Notes under the pieces: model-generated
The model's database searches: none
Told to the model about the DNA's origin: nothing
The model's input: only the letters and a program-made list of their open reading frames with translations
Position numbers and translations under genes: made by a program
Assembly: GCA_028023455.1 (NCBI GenBank)
Contig: JAQFVV010000316.1
Span: 372,001 to 436,000 of the forward strand
DNA: 64,000 bases
Direction of reading: 5' to 3'
Origin: Epiperipatus broadwayi
Taxonomy: Eukaryota; Onychophora; Udeonychophora; Euonychophora; Peripatidae
In this document: positions 11,136 to 24,149 of the stretch, one piece after another
Layout: each line of letters opens with the position of its first letter
Numbering within the stretch: position 1 is the first letter of the stretch

Positions 11136-12425
11136 ATCAATGATGATCAAATGTTATCACTAAATCATACTTTTCTGTTACACATTTACTCAACCAGTTT
11201 TTGAGTCTAACATACATATATGTGTGTTTTATTTTATATTTATAATTAAATAATAACAAACAATAATAATAATAATAATATTTATATATATGCATAGTGA
11301 AATTTTTAGATACTGAAGAAGACTGCTGGAATAGTCAAAAGGTAGATGAAAAGAATAAATAAAAATAAAGCATTAACAATTAAAGTCAATTTATACATTT
11401 TATTTTGATAAACAAACATATTTTAATGAACAGTTTGATTCGAAAATATGAAATCCATATTCACTAAATGTGAATAAAATTAAAATCTAATATATTTTTA
11501 ATTTAAAAAGAAGGCAAATTTTAAAGATAACAAAAGAGCCATTAGCAACTGTAAAATATCAACTAAGTTTTTTGCAAATGTGAATCTGCCTACAAGCAAA
11601 AACAATAATCAGTTGTAATTAAATTAGAACAAAAAAACAAAGACTCCAATATAATACTAATGAGAGTGATTGAATTAACAAAACAGTAATTAGAAAAATA
11701 CTAGGCATTGGTAGGAAAGAAGAGATATTGTTTTCATGACAAATTGAAATGATAAATTTAATTACATAAATAACCACTATCAGTGTACTATCAAAATGAA
11801 TATAACTAGTATGAATAATTTAAAGGAAAACTATGCAAATTAATATAATATACATATATATGTATTTGTTTGTGTGGATATAATATTGACGTGAAAAATT
11901 TTCATGAGTATAATGAATTTATTTAGATATTACTATCTTTATTGCCTTTATGCATGACTATTAATGAATAATTAACAAATGATTATAATATGAAAAGCAG
12001 CATATTTTATGCTTAAGTTGATTTCAAAATAAGGATGATTTAATGTCAATACAAATGCATAATTTATATGTAATAAATTAGCTATTAATGGTACATAGAA
12101 TTTGCAAAACGTTACTTATAGAAGCATACTATTGACTACTGCAAAGATATTATTGGTAATAGAAAAAATATGTTTCTGTAAATAAATAATATAAATTTTT
12201 TATGTGTAACAATATCAATAATTAAATGTATTTCGTAGCAACAATCAAATTAATATAGCAACCTATGGTTATTTATTAATAAAACACATACATAGATATA
12301 TTCAAATATAAGTCTATTGTCTATACTAAATTTAATGTAATTATAAGGAACTTAAACTCCCTACAGTTATGCATTCCATCTTATTCAACTGATACACGTA
12401 ACCACTTACATGCGAAAAAGATAAA
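11136..12425. other. Anonymous AT-rich DNA
   Basis: Contains an (AAT)n run at about 11263-11280 and ATATAT runs. No gene or dispersed repeat is recognised. Confidence 0.4.
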
Positions 12426-12454
12426 TGATCTGAAATATATATATAGTTCACATC

Positions 12455-12457
12455 TCC

Positions 12458-12495
<38 letters not shown>
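12455..12495. repeat. (CA)n then (TA)n microsatellite
   Basis: About 13 CA units followed by a short TATATATA run. Confidence 0.9.
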
Positions 12496-12496
12496 C

Positions 12497-13180
12497 ATAA
12501 TCAATGCTCAGCTTATATTAAGATAGCAAATCTAAAACTTTAATGGACAAACTTCGATCTTCTCCATCTTTCAACTCTTCAGCCATCCAAATCCAGTGTT
12601 GAAACACTCAAAAACATTGTTGATGCCAATATAATTGGAAATCATTTATCTTTTTCGTATTTAAGTTGTCACGTGTATCAATTGTATAAGATGAAATGCA
12701 TGTAGGGAGCTTAAAAATCTGAGTTCAAGTCTTTTATAATTACATTAAATTTAATATAGACAATATACTTATATGTGAATATTACATATTCGGCCTGTAT
12801 TCTGCCCATACCTCTTCTATGTAATTAAATGAACATATTAAGGTCCTATGTGTGAGGGATAGGGTATGACAATATTGGCATCAACAGGGACTTTGAGTAT
12901 ACCATCATCAGATTTCAATGAGATGGATGGATGAAAAGTTGGAGGGTGGAGAAGATTGGAGCTTGTCCATTACAGTTTGTAGATTTGCTATCTTAATATA
13001 AACTGAGCACTGATTGTATATATGTGTAGGAGATGTGATCTGGACCAACTGATGAGTGCCGGTTTAGCACAAAATACACATATTGGAGATTATTTATATT
13101 TTTTGCATGTAAGTAGTCATGTGTATCAGTTGCATAAGATGGAGTGCATAGCTGAAAGGAGCTTAAAAATCTGAGTTCAA
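12497..13180. repeat. Inverted and direct SINE-V copies
   Basis: The 5' module (CTTAATATAAACTGAGCACT at about 12991) appears as its complement near 12500-12530 (TCAATGCTCAGCTTATATTA). The 3' module appears twice in the plus orientation: GTATCAATTGTATAAGATGA...TCTGAGTTCAAGTC at about 12670-12740, and GTATCAGTTGCATAAGATGG...TCTGAGTTCAAG at about 13120-13180. ATCAGTTGCATAAGATGG resembles tRNA box A and GAGTTCAAGTC resembles box B, which supports a tRNA-related origin. The arrangement is partly palindromic. Confidence 0.6.
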
Positions 13181-13245
13181 GATAGATGGATGGATGGACA
13201 GACAGACGGACGGACAGAAAGACTGACAGATAGATAGAAAGATAC
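13179..13245. repeat. Imperfect (GATA/GACA/GGAC)n microsatellite
   Basis: A tetranucleotide run of GATG, GACA, GACG and GATA units directly follows the SINE-V 3' end. It may have grown from the element's tail. Confidence 0.85.
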
Positions 13246-13790
13246 TGCAAAATAAATACAAACAAATTGAAAAATAACTTCCATTAAAGTTGACTAAACA
13301 AAAACATCTTCAAAGAAATAATAATATGTTATAAATAATTCATATCATCATCAATAATAAAAGTACCTAAACAGCAAAGATGTGACAAAGTTAGTACTAC
13401 TTTGATTTTGTAAAAATGGGACAAAGCATATATCATACATTCTCTTAAATATGCAAATGCAGATCAATTTGGTTATATGTTTAAATATGTAAATTTCATT
13501 TATATATTGATTTTCACAAATGTATCCTCATATATGCTATAAAGTTAAAATTTAATTTTGAAATGCAAAAATTTATACTTCCAATATATGCGTAATAAAA
13601 CATGAAAGTTATACTTTTTAAATTAACATATTAAGATAAATCTTCATAATGATAACAATATGAAGTTATAAATAACATAAATAATATTGCAGCTCAGTCA
13701 GATATTTCATCTTATATATTCTTTACTTTAAATCATCCGACTAAATTTGTTAAAGGAAATATTAAGGATTTTAAAGAAATCTTTCATTTA
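13246..13790. other. Anonymous AT-rich DNA
   Basis: No supported feature. Confidence 0.4.
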
Positions 13791-13792
13791 AT

Positions 13793-14215
13793 ACAATGGT
13801 CCACAACCTTTTTACAGTTGCGACCCCCATACTAAGACTGAAATTTTAAGCAACTCATTATATATTGTGTACCGGTCGATTTTGTCTGTTCATATAACAA
13901 GATCTAGCATCTAGGTAAAAGTACCTAGAGTCCAATCATGCACAAGATACATAAGGCAGGAACACTCATGAACTCTGCCCTATTTGCCTATTTTCCAGAT
14001 TTACTAACTTATGAGCAACAATCCCGATGATACCGATCTAATTTTATCTCTCTCTGCCAGCATTGCAAAGTGGAGACACAAATTTTATCTCTCTCCACCA
14101 GCATTGCAAAGCGGAGACACAAAAAGACTCTAAATTTATATGATGGAATATTTTAGCATTAAACAGAAGTTTGACTCATTTAAAGGTCATGACCTTTCAT
14201 ATTAAAACAGGTAAA
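13793..14215 (+). mobile_element. hAT-like terminal sequence with internal duplication
   Basis: CAATGGTCCACAACCTTTTT followed by ACAGTTGCGACCCCCATACT fits the usual end of hAT elements (CAGTGGTYC...AACCTTTTT...GCGACCCC). No transposase follows. At about 14038-14122 a roughly 42-bp unit (TTTTATCTCTCTC..CCAGCATTGCAAAG.GGAGACACAAA) is tandemly duplicated. I did not find the matching right end, so the boundary is uncertain. It is probably a non-autonomous element. Confidence 0.5.
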
Positions 14216-14221
14216 ACTCAC

Positions 14222-14575
14222 TATATATATTGCCACACACAACAAGCTAGAGTAATCAATGGATGACAGAAGGCTTGTGCATAAAATCCCCATCTAGTGT
14301 CTACTCATCCAATATCCCAGACTAGTTTCTGGCTTATGGCCTTCGTCAGTGAGGAGCCTTGGATCTGAGAGCACTGCATCTAGATCTTAGGATTTAATGC
14401 AAGGTTGCATTAGATCCTAAGATCTAGATGCAGTGCTCTCAGATCCAAGGCTCCTCACTTTAATGCACAAGCCTTCTGGCATCCATTGATTACTCTAGCT
14501 TGTTGTGTGTGGCAATATATATAGTGAGTTTTGCCTATTTTAACAACAGTTATACACAAGCATAAGAGGAGGTAA
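14222..14575 (+). repeat. FB-A foldback element
   Basis: Left arm: GCCACACACAACAAGCTAGA followed by GTAATCAATGGATG. Right arm: CATCCATTGATTACTCTAGC followed by TTGTTGTGTGTGGC. The core is CTGGCTTATGGCCTTCGTCA followed by GTGAGGAGCC. An internal palindrome surrounds AGATCTTAGGATTTAATGCA. After the right arm comes a tail ending GGTAATCATGTGATGTTTAT. Compared with the other copies, part of the right arm is deleted. Confidence 0.75.
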
Positions 14576-15790
14576 TCATGTGATGTTTATTGGCTTAAAA
14601 TCTTTCATATTAATTATATCTATAAGATTAGCGGGAGATAATCTAATCAGGACAAGCATAATTTAATAACTAAGATATTAATATTTAAATAAAAGAAAAC
14701 AATGATTCTGCAAATTTATAATATATATTGTTCCATTACAATTTAGTCATTAGTTAAATTTGTAGTAATGTGCATGAAAGAAAATGTGGAACAAAAATCA
14801 TCATCACATTTTTATATAGTAAAGGAAGCTATAGGGCACCCAAGTTTAAACCCTACAAGATCCAGTTCTAAAAGCTTAAGATAGAAAGAGAGTGGAGCAA
14901 CAGTTATATTCTTTATTTGTTTGTGAGTTGATAAAAAAAAACCCTCAAAAAGAGTAGTACACACAGTTAATTATTCAATATTTAATTTTTTTTTGTTAAA
15001 AAGTAGAGTAATAACACACACATATATATATATAGGCAATGTGTGTGTAAACTGTTTAATTACCACTGTATATTTCAAATATTAAACTCTCTTCAAGGCT
15101 AACCTACATTTGCTAAATTCTAATATTTTATTCTATTTCTGTCTTATTATTATCTGTTTCTATTCTGTTTATCTATGATTATAATTTGGGGTTTAAAAAT
15201 TATAGTTTGGGATTTGAAGGTTAAGAATTTAAATTTGGATATTAAAATTATAAATTTCTAAAGAAAAATCATTCAGATTATTTTAGTCAGCCAGTTTTAT
15301 AAATGAGCTGAATAAGTGTGTGTGTACATTACATATATAAGTGTATATTTTATTACATATTGAAAAAGAAAGAAGAAAATCTGTTAAATTATCTTTTATT
15401 ATTATTTTTATATAAAGATTGTTTTTCTGTTAAACTTAGACTATAAGAGAAGTCTAGCTCTAAAAGGATTAAGACTATTTTTTCCTTCAAAACAAAAGTT
15501 TGTCTAAAAATCATGATAGTGTGAAGTTTCATATTTTTCCTTAACTAACAACTGAAAAAAAGATCGCACTATCCAGCTAAAAACGAGTTAGCTGAAAATA
15601 AGCTATAAATATACTTAAATGAGTTGGTCAAAAATAGAAAAAAAAACAGATATAAAACCTGTCTGGGAAAAATCAGTAGGAGAGATTTTAAAAATATTGA
15701 AACTAAGAGACAAGCGTTTGATTCATCAGATATCAATTTTAAAATCATTTATTTTTTTTTAATATAAAGTTTTTGAAGATTAAAAGATAA
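14576..15790. other. Anonymous AT-rich DNA
   Basis: A short CACACATATATATATA microsatellite lies near 15015. No gene is seen. Confidence 0.4.
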
Positions 15791-16126
15791 GAATGTGGGG
15801 CTAGGAAAAATATATAGGCCATCTTGGGTTTCTCTGGCCCCCAGAGCTAGCACCTCATATAGGAAGAAAATAATAATAATGTCTTGTCTGAAATGAAATT
15901 AAGATATTCTACAACTGATGACTGAAAGAAATGCGATATTTTCAGTAAGAGAAAAGATTCACCTGCATTTGAAAGCTGAAGGAAAATGATTAATCGATTG
16001 ATAAGTATTAAATCATCTAGTACAAATTGAATCATCTACTACAAATTGAATCCAGTGACTGAGTTTAAACCCAAGAAAAAGTACAAACCTGAAGACAACT
16101 GATATACTTCATCAATTAAAAGAATC

Positions 16127-16324
16127 ATGTTTAACAGGAAGCAAAGAAAAGATTCAGTGCCAATACGATTCCCATTAAAGCAAATAACCTCAGTAGAATC
16201 ATCACCATCAAATAATTATACACTTAAAGAGACGGTTCCAAAGAAACATGGAAATTGTTGCTGCCGAAGTATAGACATTAAACAAGATAAATTTGAATCA
16301 TTGGAAGTCGCTTTCAAAGAATAG
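16127..16324 (+). CDS. Hypothetical 65-residue frame
   Basis: Not recognised. The frame is less AT-biased in residue content than most chance frames here. It is polar and basic, with MFNRKQRKDSVPIRF at the start and a KHGNCCCRSIDIK stretch holding three adjacent cysteines near residues 44-46. No signal peptide or membrane segment is visible. There are no neighbours to give context, and the surrounding 15.8-16.1 kb has no known repeat. It could be an exon piece, a decayed element or chance. Confidence 0.2.
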   Translation: MFNRKQRKDSVPIRFPLKQITSVESSPSNNYTLKETVPKKHGNCCCRSIDIKQDKFESLEVAFKE

Positions 16325-16329
16325 AACTG

Positions 16330-18950
16330 GTAATATGATTTTTTTATATATATTTTCTTTATATCAGAGACTTAGTAAAACTTTAGCAATAAAGTTGTAT
16401 ATTTTCGTTTGTTATCTCAGAACTTTTAAAACAGCTAAGATGGATTGAAACCAAGAATTTCTTACTAGTGATAACCACAAGCTTCATTAATGATTTTATA
16501 TGTATTAAAAGTATGATTGTCTATTAACCTAAAGTTATGAAATGTTATTGATATGTAAAATATTATTTTTGTCTTTTTTTTTTTTTTAGTATTATTACTT
16601 TGGTTTTAAATAATCTTTTAGTCTTCGTGGGGATAAACACGCACATACATAATAATACTTGTTGCATATATGTAATTGTGTGTGAATGTAAAATAAGAGG
16701 CAGTATTAAAATATTGGATTATTTGTGTTTTAAGTTAAAGTATAGCATTTCAGAGCCTAGAAGGGAAGGGGAGAAAAAGGTACTTTAAACATGTTTCTAA
16801 AAAACTTGCTCTTTCCAATTTTACTAACATTAATTTTTAATCATTCTACTTTACATGTTAGATTGTAAAGATATGTGTGCAAAAGAGAAAAGAAAAAAAA
16901 AGTGTTTATTTTTTTTTTTTGAGATATTTTCTGGTGGAGTGAGAATCTTAGCAAATTTGACCTCCAATTTAAGATACATTATACCAGTTACGGGAAAGGG
17001 GGAAGAATTTAAAATTAATGTTATGATTTTAAAACAGTCGATTATGATTATTGTTGTTATTGCTAATATCAATTTTCATGTATAGAAATTTTTATGTATG
17101 CGTTGGAAATGCAGTAATAAATGTGAATTTGTTTTATTAAGCGAGGCGTATATATTTCATTAAGAGTATTTTTTTTATTAGTTGTGATCATTCATCATCA
17201 AGGTGAATATTAGCTATTTAAGTTCCAATTAGATATACTAAGATTAGCTACTAATTATTAATTTCTGAAACTAAATTTTATGATTAGGTTTAGTCCTAAA
17301 GCTGTGATTGAAACCATTATCATTATCATCATCGTCACATTTTAATTAATGGGATAGATAAATGTTTAAAGGCCATAGATAAATAAGTGATTTCACGGTA
17401 TTTAGTTGACATTCATGAATAAATATTATAACCACCATCCCATCATCTATTTCATGCAAGGATGAGTGAATTGCCATCCTAAATTAATAATATAATCTAA
17501 GCTAGTAAAACTTATAAAAATATTGAAACGCATTTATTATGTAAGATCTGGGAGATGATTACTGCCTGATAAACTTTATATACTCCACTTTAGTTTAAAG
17601 ATGATTTATGTTTACCTAAATGTTATTGCATACAGTGATATGGGTCTAAAAGCAAAATCCTCCATTTTTATTAGAAATAAAGTACCAAGAAGCGATTCAA
17701 ACCGGTACATGTGAAAAGGTTATAAGATATAACTGTGTTTAGGTTCAGATAATCTAGTGGCACCCTCCTAGACCATATTCACTTAACTATGCACTTGACA
17801 TCAAACCAAGAGATGAAAGTGAATAAAATCTACTGTCTGTATACCTGAGAAGATATTTTATTGAGTTATCAGTGTACTCACCCACTTGATGTTATTTCCT
17901 GAGTTATAATAGTTTGTTCTTAATAATTGTTTATAGTTTCTACTTGTTTATTGATGATACAATGCCTGCCTAAGTAGTGTTTGAAATAGGCCAGATACCA
18001 GATAACTGAAATGAGCAGTCTCCAGGCATTATTGTTTCTAATTATTGGTATTATGATATCTTTAGAAATCTAATGATAGAAATGTTTCATTTAATCCAAT
18101 GATATTTTAATATATTTGATAATAGTCTGTAGACCACTCAGGTATCATAATATCTTTTGATCAACCGTTTTTAGTTACAATGTTTTTATTTATAATTAAT
18201 ATTTACTTGAGTATTGAAAGCATTAAATTTTGATGACTATTTATGTGTATGAGTCCCCTTATTGTGATTGATAACTCAGTCTAATCTTTTGTTTAATAGC
18301 TTATACTCAGCAAGTTGCATATTGCAATTCTTTTCTCTTTGATATAAAATTTAAGTTACCATTTTCCGTTTATTAAGCTAAATGATATATCTTGAATCTT
18401 TGATCACATTTATTTGGGTTACAATATATATATAAGATTTATTAATTTAAAGAAATGTGAATAAATACTTGTTTCATTATTTTATTAATCATTGGCCTCT
18501 TAATGTAAATGTATTTTGAATTACATTTAGATGGTAACAGGTAAATCATATGACATTTATTTATAACTTAGATGATGACAGATTTGATTTATTATTGCGG
18601 CTCATATGCCAATAGTAGATAAATATACCGAGGAACAATTGATTTAGCACTATGAGGAAATATATTCTTGAGATACCAATCCACCCCCAGAAAGAACAAA
18701 ATATAGCATTTAACGGATTTAGCTTACAAGTATTATTTTAGGATTGAAACATTAATTTTATTACAAAATTACATTTGATTAATAGATAAAAGAATTTCAA
18801 TTTTACGTGTGTGGGATAGCTTGTTAACATATATATAATGCCATCATAAAAGACGTGCATCTGAAAATTTTACTAAATATAATAAATAGATCTGGTTAGT
18901 AGAGTCATAACATTATGGCTTAAGAATATTCATAGGTTTTATCTAGAAAT
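16330..18950. other. Anonymous AT-rich DNA
   Basis: Poly-T at about 16573-16589 and 16910-16920. The frames at 16600, 16851 and 16855 are low-complexity and look like chance. No repeat family from elsewhere in the window is recognised. Confidence 0.4.
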
Positions 18951-18959
18951 ATAACAGAA

Positions 18960-19320
18960 AGGCAGTAGTGCATGACGGCATACTTATGTGATCCAGTCAT
19001 GGATCCTTGCAGGTGCTTCCGAGAATTCATTGAAGCAATAGACCGATATATGTCTGCAAAAGTTGGCAGAATCGGTTCACGAACGAAGAGCGATCGGCTG
19101 TGCGTTTAATGGGTTGGGCTTTTTCCCAGAGCAATCCCCAATATAAAGCCAGCTTAAGAGACCAAATAAGTCCCCAGGGGGGTTAAGAGCCTGGTTCTTG
19201 GGCTTGAAGATATGAGACGGGGTTCGGCTTTCCGATATGCCCGGGTAAAGAAGCACAAAAAATATATATAAATGAACGATAAGGCCTGTATGCACGCAAC
19301 GCTTGGAATAACACATATAA
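18960..19320 (+). other. Relatively GC-rich unidentified segment
   Basis: Base composition here is clearly less AT-rich than its flanks, with several CpGs. On the plus strand a short frame (18999-19109) reads MDPCRCFREFIEAIDRYM and RIGSRTKSDRLCV to a TAA. The same frame continues after stops with VPRGVKSLVLGLEDMRRG. The 79-codon minus-strand frame 19077-19316 overlaps it. I do not recognise a family. A decayed coding sequence or old transposon is plausible. Confidence 0.3.
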
Positions 19321-20040
19321 CTTTAAAGAATATTTACTTAATTACTGCCCATACATTATGGAATATCCCGTGTAATGGTATGATTTAATTACTAAACAGT
19401 AATGGATCATTTAAACTTATTAAAATACATAATTAGTTGGTATAAAGATTCCCCTTTCCCCTTACTTTAATTTATCTATAAACTTCCCACAACATCAAAT
19501 AAGTATAAAAGTTCGGTTATAAATGCTGTCAATAGAATAAACATAATTATACATATACAAATGAGGTGGTGGTGATGAATTTAATAATAAATAGATTTGA
19601 TTTCACATAATGACTTTGAATTTTTAGGATTAGTGCTTTATTATTTAAATAAAATAAAAAAAAACATTTCTTAGAAAAACAGGTTTCTGCTCTGTTTTTC
19701 TACAATAACCTTATGAGATAATTAATTTGTTTCCCCCAAATTCGCGAGCATTTGCTGAGATAAAATAAGACTTGTTTTCATCCCATAAAGTAGGGAGGGA
19801 AAAATAAAAGAGAAGTTACATACTAGCGAATTTGAGAGATTATTGGCATATTTAAAATATAAATCACATAAAACACGATAATAAAAGTTAAAAGATTATT
19901 GCCACATGAAAGTGAGAGAAAACAGATTTAATAGAGGCTCAATGATAAAACGGAAATTAAAGTTATATAGAGTTACGTATAAACTAGAAGTAAATAAATT
20001 ATAAATCATTTTACATAATATTAATTATCTAATAGAATGA
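19321..20040. other. Anonymous AT-rich DNA
   Basis: No supported feature. Confidence 0.35.
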
Positions 20041-20620
20041 CAGGGTTATTATTACAGAAGGCTGAGTTCAAGAGATTTTACATTAGGCAGCGGCTAAAGT
20101 TCCTTTTACCTTGATAAAAATAGTGGCAGTCCTTGATGCTTTAGTGTCCATTGGGATTTGATGAATTAGATCTAGATTTGGTCAGTCAGATTGGTAGCAT
20201 TTAATTTGTTCAGTCTCTAAGCATTTTCAAGTTCATGGGTATGGGATCTAGAGTTATGATGGCGGGAAAGAACATGTTTGAATGGAGAGAAAGGTGAAAC
20301 TTCCTCTACTCATGATACATTGTATAACTTAAACCACGAGTGTGGATTAGATCTGCCTTTGCTGTTTGACTATTGTGCTCTTCCCTTTGGATTCAAATCT
20401 AGCAGTATTTATACTCTTTTTCCGATGATGTTGGAAAGCACTTAGCTGCTAGACCTGAGGCACTTTGTGCACTTAGTAGATCTGGAATCTGCTGACCGGA
20501 TGCATCTTTTGTTTTAGTAAGTTTTGAAAATAATGCAATCCTGTTACAAGTTTCTCGAACGATTGTTTTAAAATATAGACTTATGATTTTAAAACAAATT
20601 TGAAGTGATAAAATTTCCAC
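20041..20620. other. Moderate-complexity segment, unidentified
   Basis: Less AT-rich than its flanks. AAGGCTGAGTTCAAGAGATT at about 20059 vaguely resembles a box B. The 73-codon minus frame at 20399-20620 has no recognisable motif. No family assigned. Confidence 0.25.
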
Positions 20621-22160
20621 TAATGGATTCTTATTTTACTGTTATAAATTATAACATTTTAATTTGGACTAATGGATTTCCAGTCAATTGTCTTAATTAC
20701 ATTCAAAAAACTTCTAAGAAGAATTGCATCATTTTCTGACCACCATGATTAAACTAAATAACAAATTATATATAATTTTAAAATATACATTAATATAATA
20801 CATTTTTATTTTATACATATTTTAGAAGTAATCTCCGCTCACCGATAATATGTACATATCCATTACACATGTATACGAATTAAAATAAAATCAAATATTT
20901 GTTTATTAAAATTATTTACATTAAGATATCTATATATATCTAAGTCAGTTATTTTAATAGTTAAGCAAGAAGAAAAAATATGTATTAGTAAATACGTATA
21001 TATGCGTAAGGATGGAGTTTAAATATGGTTTGGTGGTGGGAGATTCTGAGTGGGCTGTGAAGCTTGATCTGAGTATCAGGTCGACTGCTTCAATTGTTAC
21101 CATCCTATTATAAGCATATAACAATGGTAATAATAAAAGTTGTTTACCATATAAAAATATATATCATTATATTACATTTCAATAAGTACGATTTGATATA
21201 AGATCTTTGAAAAAAGTGCATATTAACAAAAAATATATAATAATACTTGGTTCTTAGTAGATCTGTTGATTTATAGCAATTACAATTTTTTTAGCCTGTT
21301 TTAGAAAATGTGTACATTCAAGAACGTAGTACATATCAATGTTAAGAGTATACTAGCGCAAAGGACAAAACTGAGAGTTAACAAAAGAAATGAGAGCAAT
21401 ATAAGCTAAGTGCTGCTATGATGAACTGTTTATACAAAGTGGATTGGAATATAAAGAAGGATATGTTTAAACACAAAAGTGATCCAACACAAATAATGAG
21501 TTGAGCACGTTTTATGTATTTTTTAAAAGTGTTTAGGTTTTCTTTTTTTAATTTAAAAACTTATTATCCAATATGGGAATTCAAAATTTTCATGATCCCC
21601 AACAATTTTTGTGGGATCCCTTGAGGAATCATGACCAATGGATTGTGCTGATCTAATATAGATAAAGAATGAAAACAGTTCTTTTATGCAATTTATACAA
21701 CGCAATGTTTTATCATCATTTTCAAAATAACTGACAGTTTTGACTGTTTAACAGTGTTTCTCAGAATTGTCAATACACACAGTGTATCCGTAAATAAATA
21801 ACATATGAAGAAAAAAATTATACATACTAAACTTATGTAATTTTTTTAGTTTAATTCAATTTGATTTTTTTTTACATATTTACATCAAATTAAAATGCAA
21901 CTTAATATTTAATTTAAATTGTAATTAATTTTAAAATGATCAAGTTTAAATGTATTATTTGCTATAAAATTTAAATAATTTAATAATTAAAATTGATTAA
22001 CATTCTCCCCATATTTTAAAAAATAAAAGTTAAAGTAAAAAAACAATTTTTGTCTTACTATTCTCTCACTATAATTTTTTTTAAAAAAACAATGCAATGG
22101 GGGAAAAAATAGTGTATAACATTAAAAGTTGTTACCCCCTCCTTCCACGAATATTTTATT
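20621..22160. other. AT-rich DNA with possible hAT scrap
   Basis: At about 21590-21640 the minus strand reads CATTGGTCATGATTCCTCAA, reminiscent of a hAT terminus. At about 21730-21775 GACAGTTTTGACTGTTTAAC followed by AGTGTTTCTCAG resembles the core of the 62.1-kb hairpin element. Both are weak. No gene. Confidence 0.35.
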
Positions 22161-22164
22161 TATA

Positions 22165-22335
22165 TTATTTTCTGATGATCTGGACCAAGTGATGAGTGCT
22201 GGTTCAGCACAAAATATATATATTGGACATTATTTCTTTTTCACAGGTATGTGGTCATGTGTATCGATTATATAGGTTAGAGCTAATAGCTGTAGGGAGT
22301 TTGAAAGTCTAAATTTAAATACCTTCTAATTACAT
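22165..22335 (+). repeat. SINE-V repeat, 3' module
   Basis: GATGATCTGGACCAAGTGAT, GAGTGCTGGTTCAGCACAAA, then GTCATGTGTATCGATTATAT and an eroded B-box region (AAAGTCTAAATTTAAATACC). Confidence 0.65.
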
Positions 22336-22955
22336 TAATTATCACTTTATTTAATACATCATTTTCTTTAATTTTATATATTAATTCATTTATTTATTAT
22401 TAAGCATTCATATATATATAAAATAACAATTATTAAAAAAATAACATCTTTGTGACTGAATGAAGGTCTAATTATACCTATCTGTAATTTTTCATTATTA
22501 ACATACTATCTTTATATTTTTATCTTCAAATTTATGATGTTTTTTACCATGTATAAAAAATATTTTTCTTTCACTATCTCTATGCCACTTACTATAAATA
22601 AGCTTTAGCAAATAATAGATACCAGATAATAGTGTTCAATAAATCCATATCCTGTATTGTTTTACCCAATATCTTAATTTCAAGCTTATGACTTTATCCA
22701 TAAGAAACTTTCGACCTTGGAACCATGTATCTGAACTTTTAATATCTAATGCACCTTCCCTATGGTAAACATTATTTAACCTCTCTAATATAGATCAAGT
22801 TATCAGCCTAAATTGAAAAACAAATATTTTCAATCTTAGTCAACTTGTTTATATAGTCATATGATATTTTATTGATGTTATTGATAGTGAACTTTTTATT
22901 ATGTTGTTTTAGCCTTGTTTTAATTGAAAATTCTTTGTTTCTCCAACATATTTAT
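22336..22955. other. AT-rich DNA with foldback remnant
   Basis: ATTTCAAGCTTATGACTTTA followed by TCCATAAG near 22675 resembles a decayed FB core. Otherwise nothing is seen. Confidence 0.35.
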
Positions 22956-22969
22956 TTGTAAACAAAGGC

Positions 22970-23445
22970 AAAACTCCCCATACAGTAGTGCCACCCTGTT
23001 CCAAACAGAGTAATCAATGGATGCCAGAAGGCTTGTGCATAAAATCCCTATCTAGTATCTACTCATCCAATATCCCCAGACTAGTTTCTGGCTTGTGGCC
23101 ATCATCAGTGAGGAGGCTTGGATCTGAAAGCACTGCACCTAGATCTTAGGATCTAATGCAACCCTCTAGCAGCCACCTTTTAACTCTAACTTTACTACAA
23201 AACTATGAGAATGAAATTGAAAACATTGTTAATATCTTCAATCTAAGCTCATGGCCACAAGCCAGAAACTAGTCTGGGGATATTGGATGAGTAGGCACTA
23301 GATAGAGATTTTATGTGCAAGCCTTCTGGCATCCATTGATTACTCTGTTTGGCACAGGGTGGCACTACTGTATGGGGAGTTTTGTCTGTGTTTACAACAA
23401 ATTATGTGCTAGTATAGAGATGGTGATCATGTGATGTTTGATATT
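22970..23445 (+). repeat. FB-A foldback element, well preserved
   Basis: The left arm runs from GGCAAAACTCCCCATACAGT through GTAATCAATGGATGCCAGAA to ATCCAATATCCCCAGACTAG. The right arm returns the complement (AGACTAG.. read as GAAACTAGTCTGGGGATATT, then GAGTAGGCACTAGATAGAGA) and ends TACTGTATGGGGAGTTTTG. The centre has CATCATCAGTGAGGAGGCTT. The tail after the right arm contains ATTATGTGCTAGTATAGAGA and GGTGATCATGTGATGTTTG. Confidence 0.8.
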
Positions 23446-24145
23446 TATTTGTGATGTTTTTGGTAACATTCTTTGTAATTTACTTTAAAAACTCAATTAA
23501 TACAATTTTTAAGATATTTACTATAACATATTGTAATGGGATGATGATGATCAAAACCCATTATAAGTTTGATTCAACTACCCCTTCAAATTAAAATACT
23601 AAAAATAAGCTCAAAGAAAATATTGTTAAATTAACAAATAAAGTCAGATTTAAAATCATGGGTTGGAGATATAATTTTGTAGACTCATACATACATACTA
23701 TGTATAATTTTATTCTTATTATTTTAATTTTTTATGAAAAAAAAAAAAAAAATAAAAAAAAAAATCATATACTAATCTGTTTGATATACTATTACTAACA
23801 GATGAATGTATTTGGAATATTTAAATAAAATTAAATTTTTCTAAAGACATTCAATACTTATATTAGATGACGGAAATAGACCAATATAAAAACAGATTTT
23901 ATTAGTTTTTTTTTTTTTTGTTAACTATCTAGAAAGTTAAAAAAAAACAAAAAACTGAAAATTAAGTTGTTTTTCTTAATCATATAAAACTATAATTATT
24001 AAAAAAGGGAGTATTATTGTAAAATAATTTTTCTTTTATAGCTTTACTTCTGCGAAAGAATGAAAAGATTTTTTTAAATCTTATCAAAGCTACAGATTTC
24101 GAAGAAATAATTTTTTTGTACGTGTATTGATTAAGAATTTACTTT
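23446..24145. other. Anonymous AT-rich DNA
   Basis: Long A- and T-runs near 23738-23763 and 23910. No gene. Confidence 0.4.
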
Positions 24146-24149
24146 ATTA

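Noticed and set aside
12993-13265. 90-codon minus-strand frame with LSVFLSVRLSVHPSIYL
   Set aside because: It is the GATA/GACA microsatellite plus the SINE-V 3' module read as protein.
16851-17085. Overlapping sense and antisense frames around 16.9-17.1 kb
   Set aside because: Low-complexity K/F runs and no homology; expected by chance in this composition.
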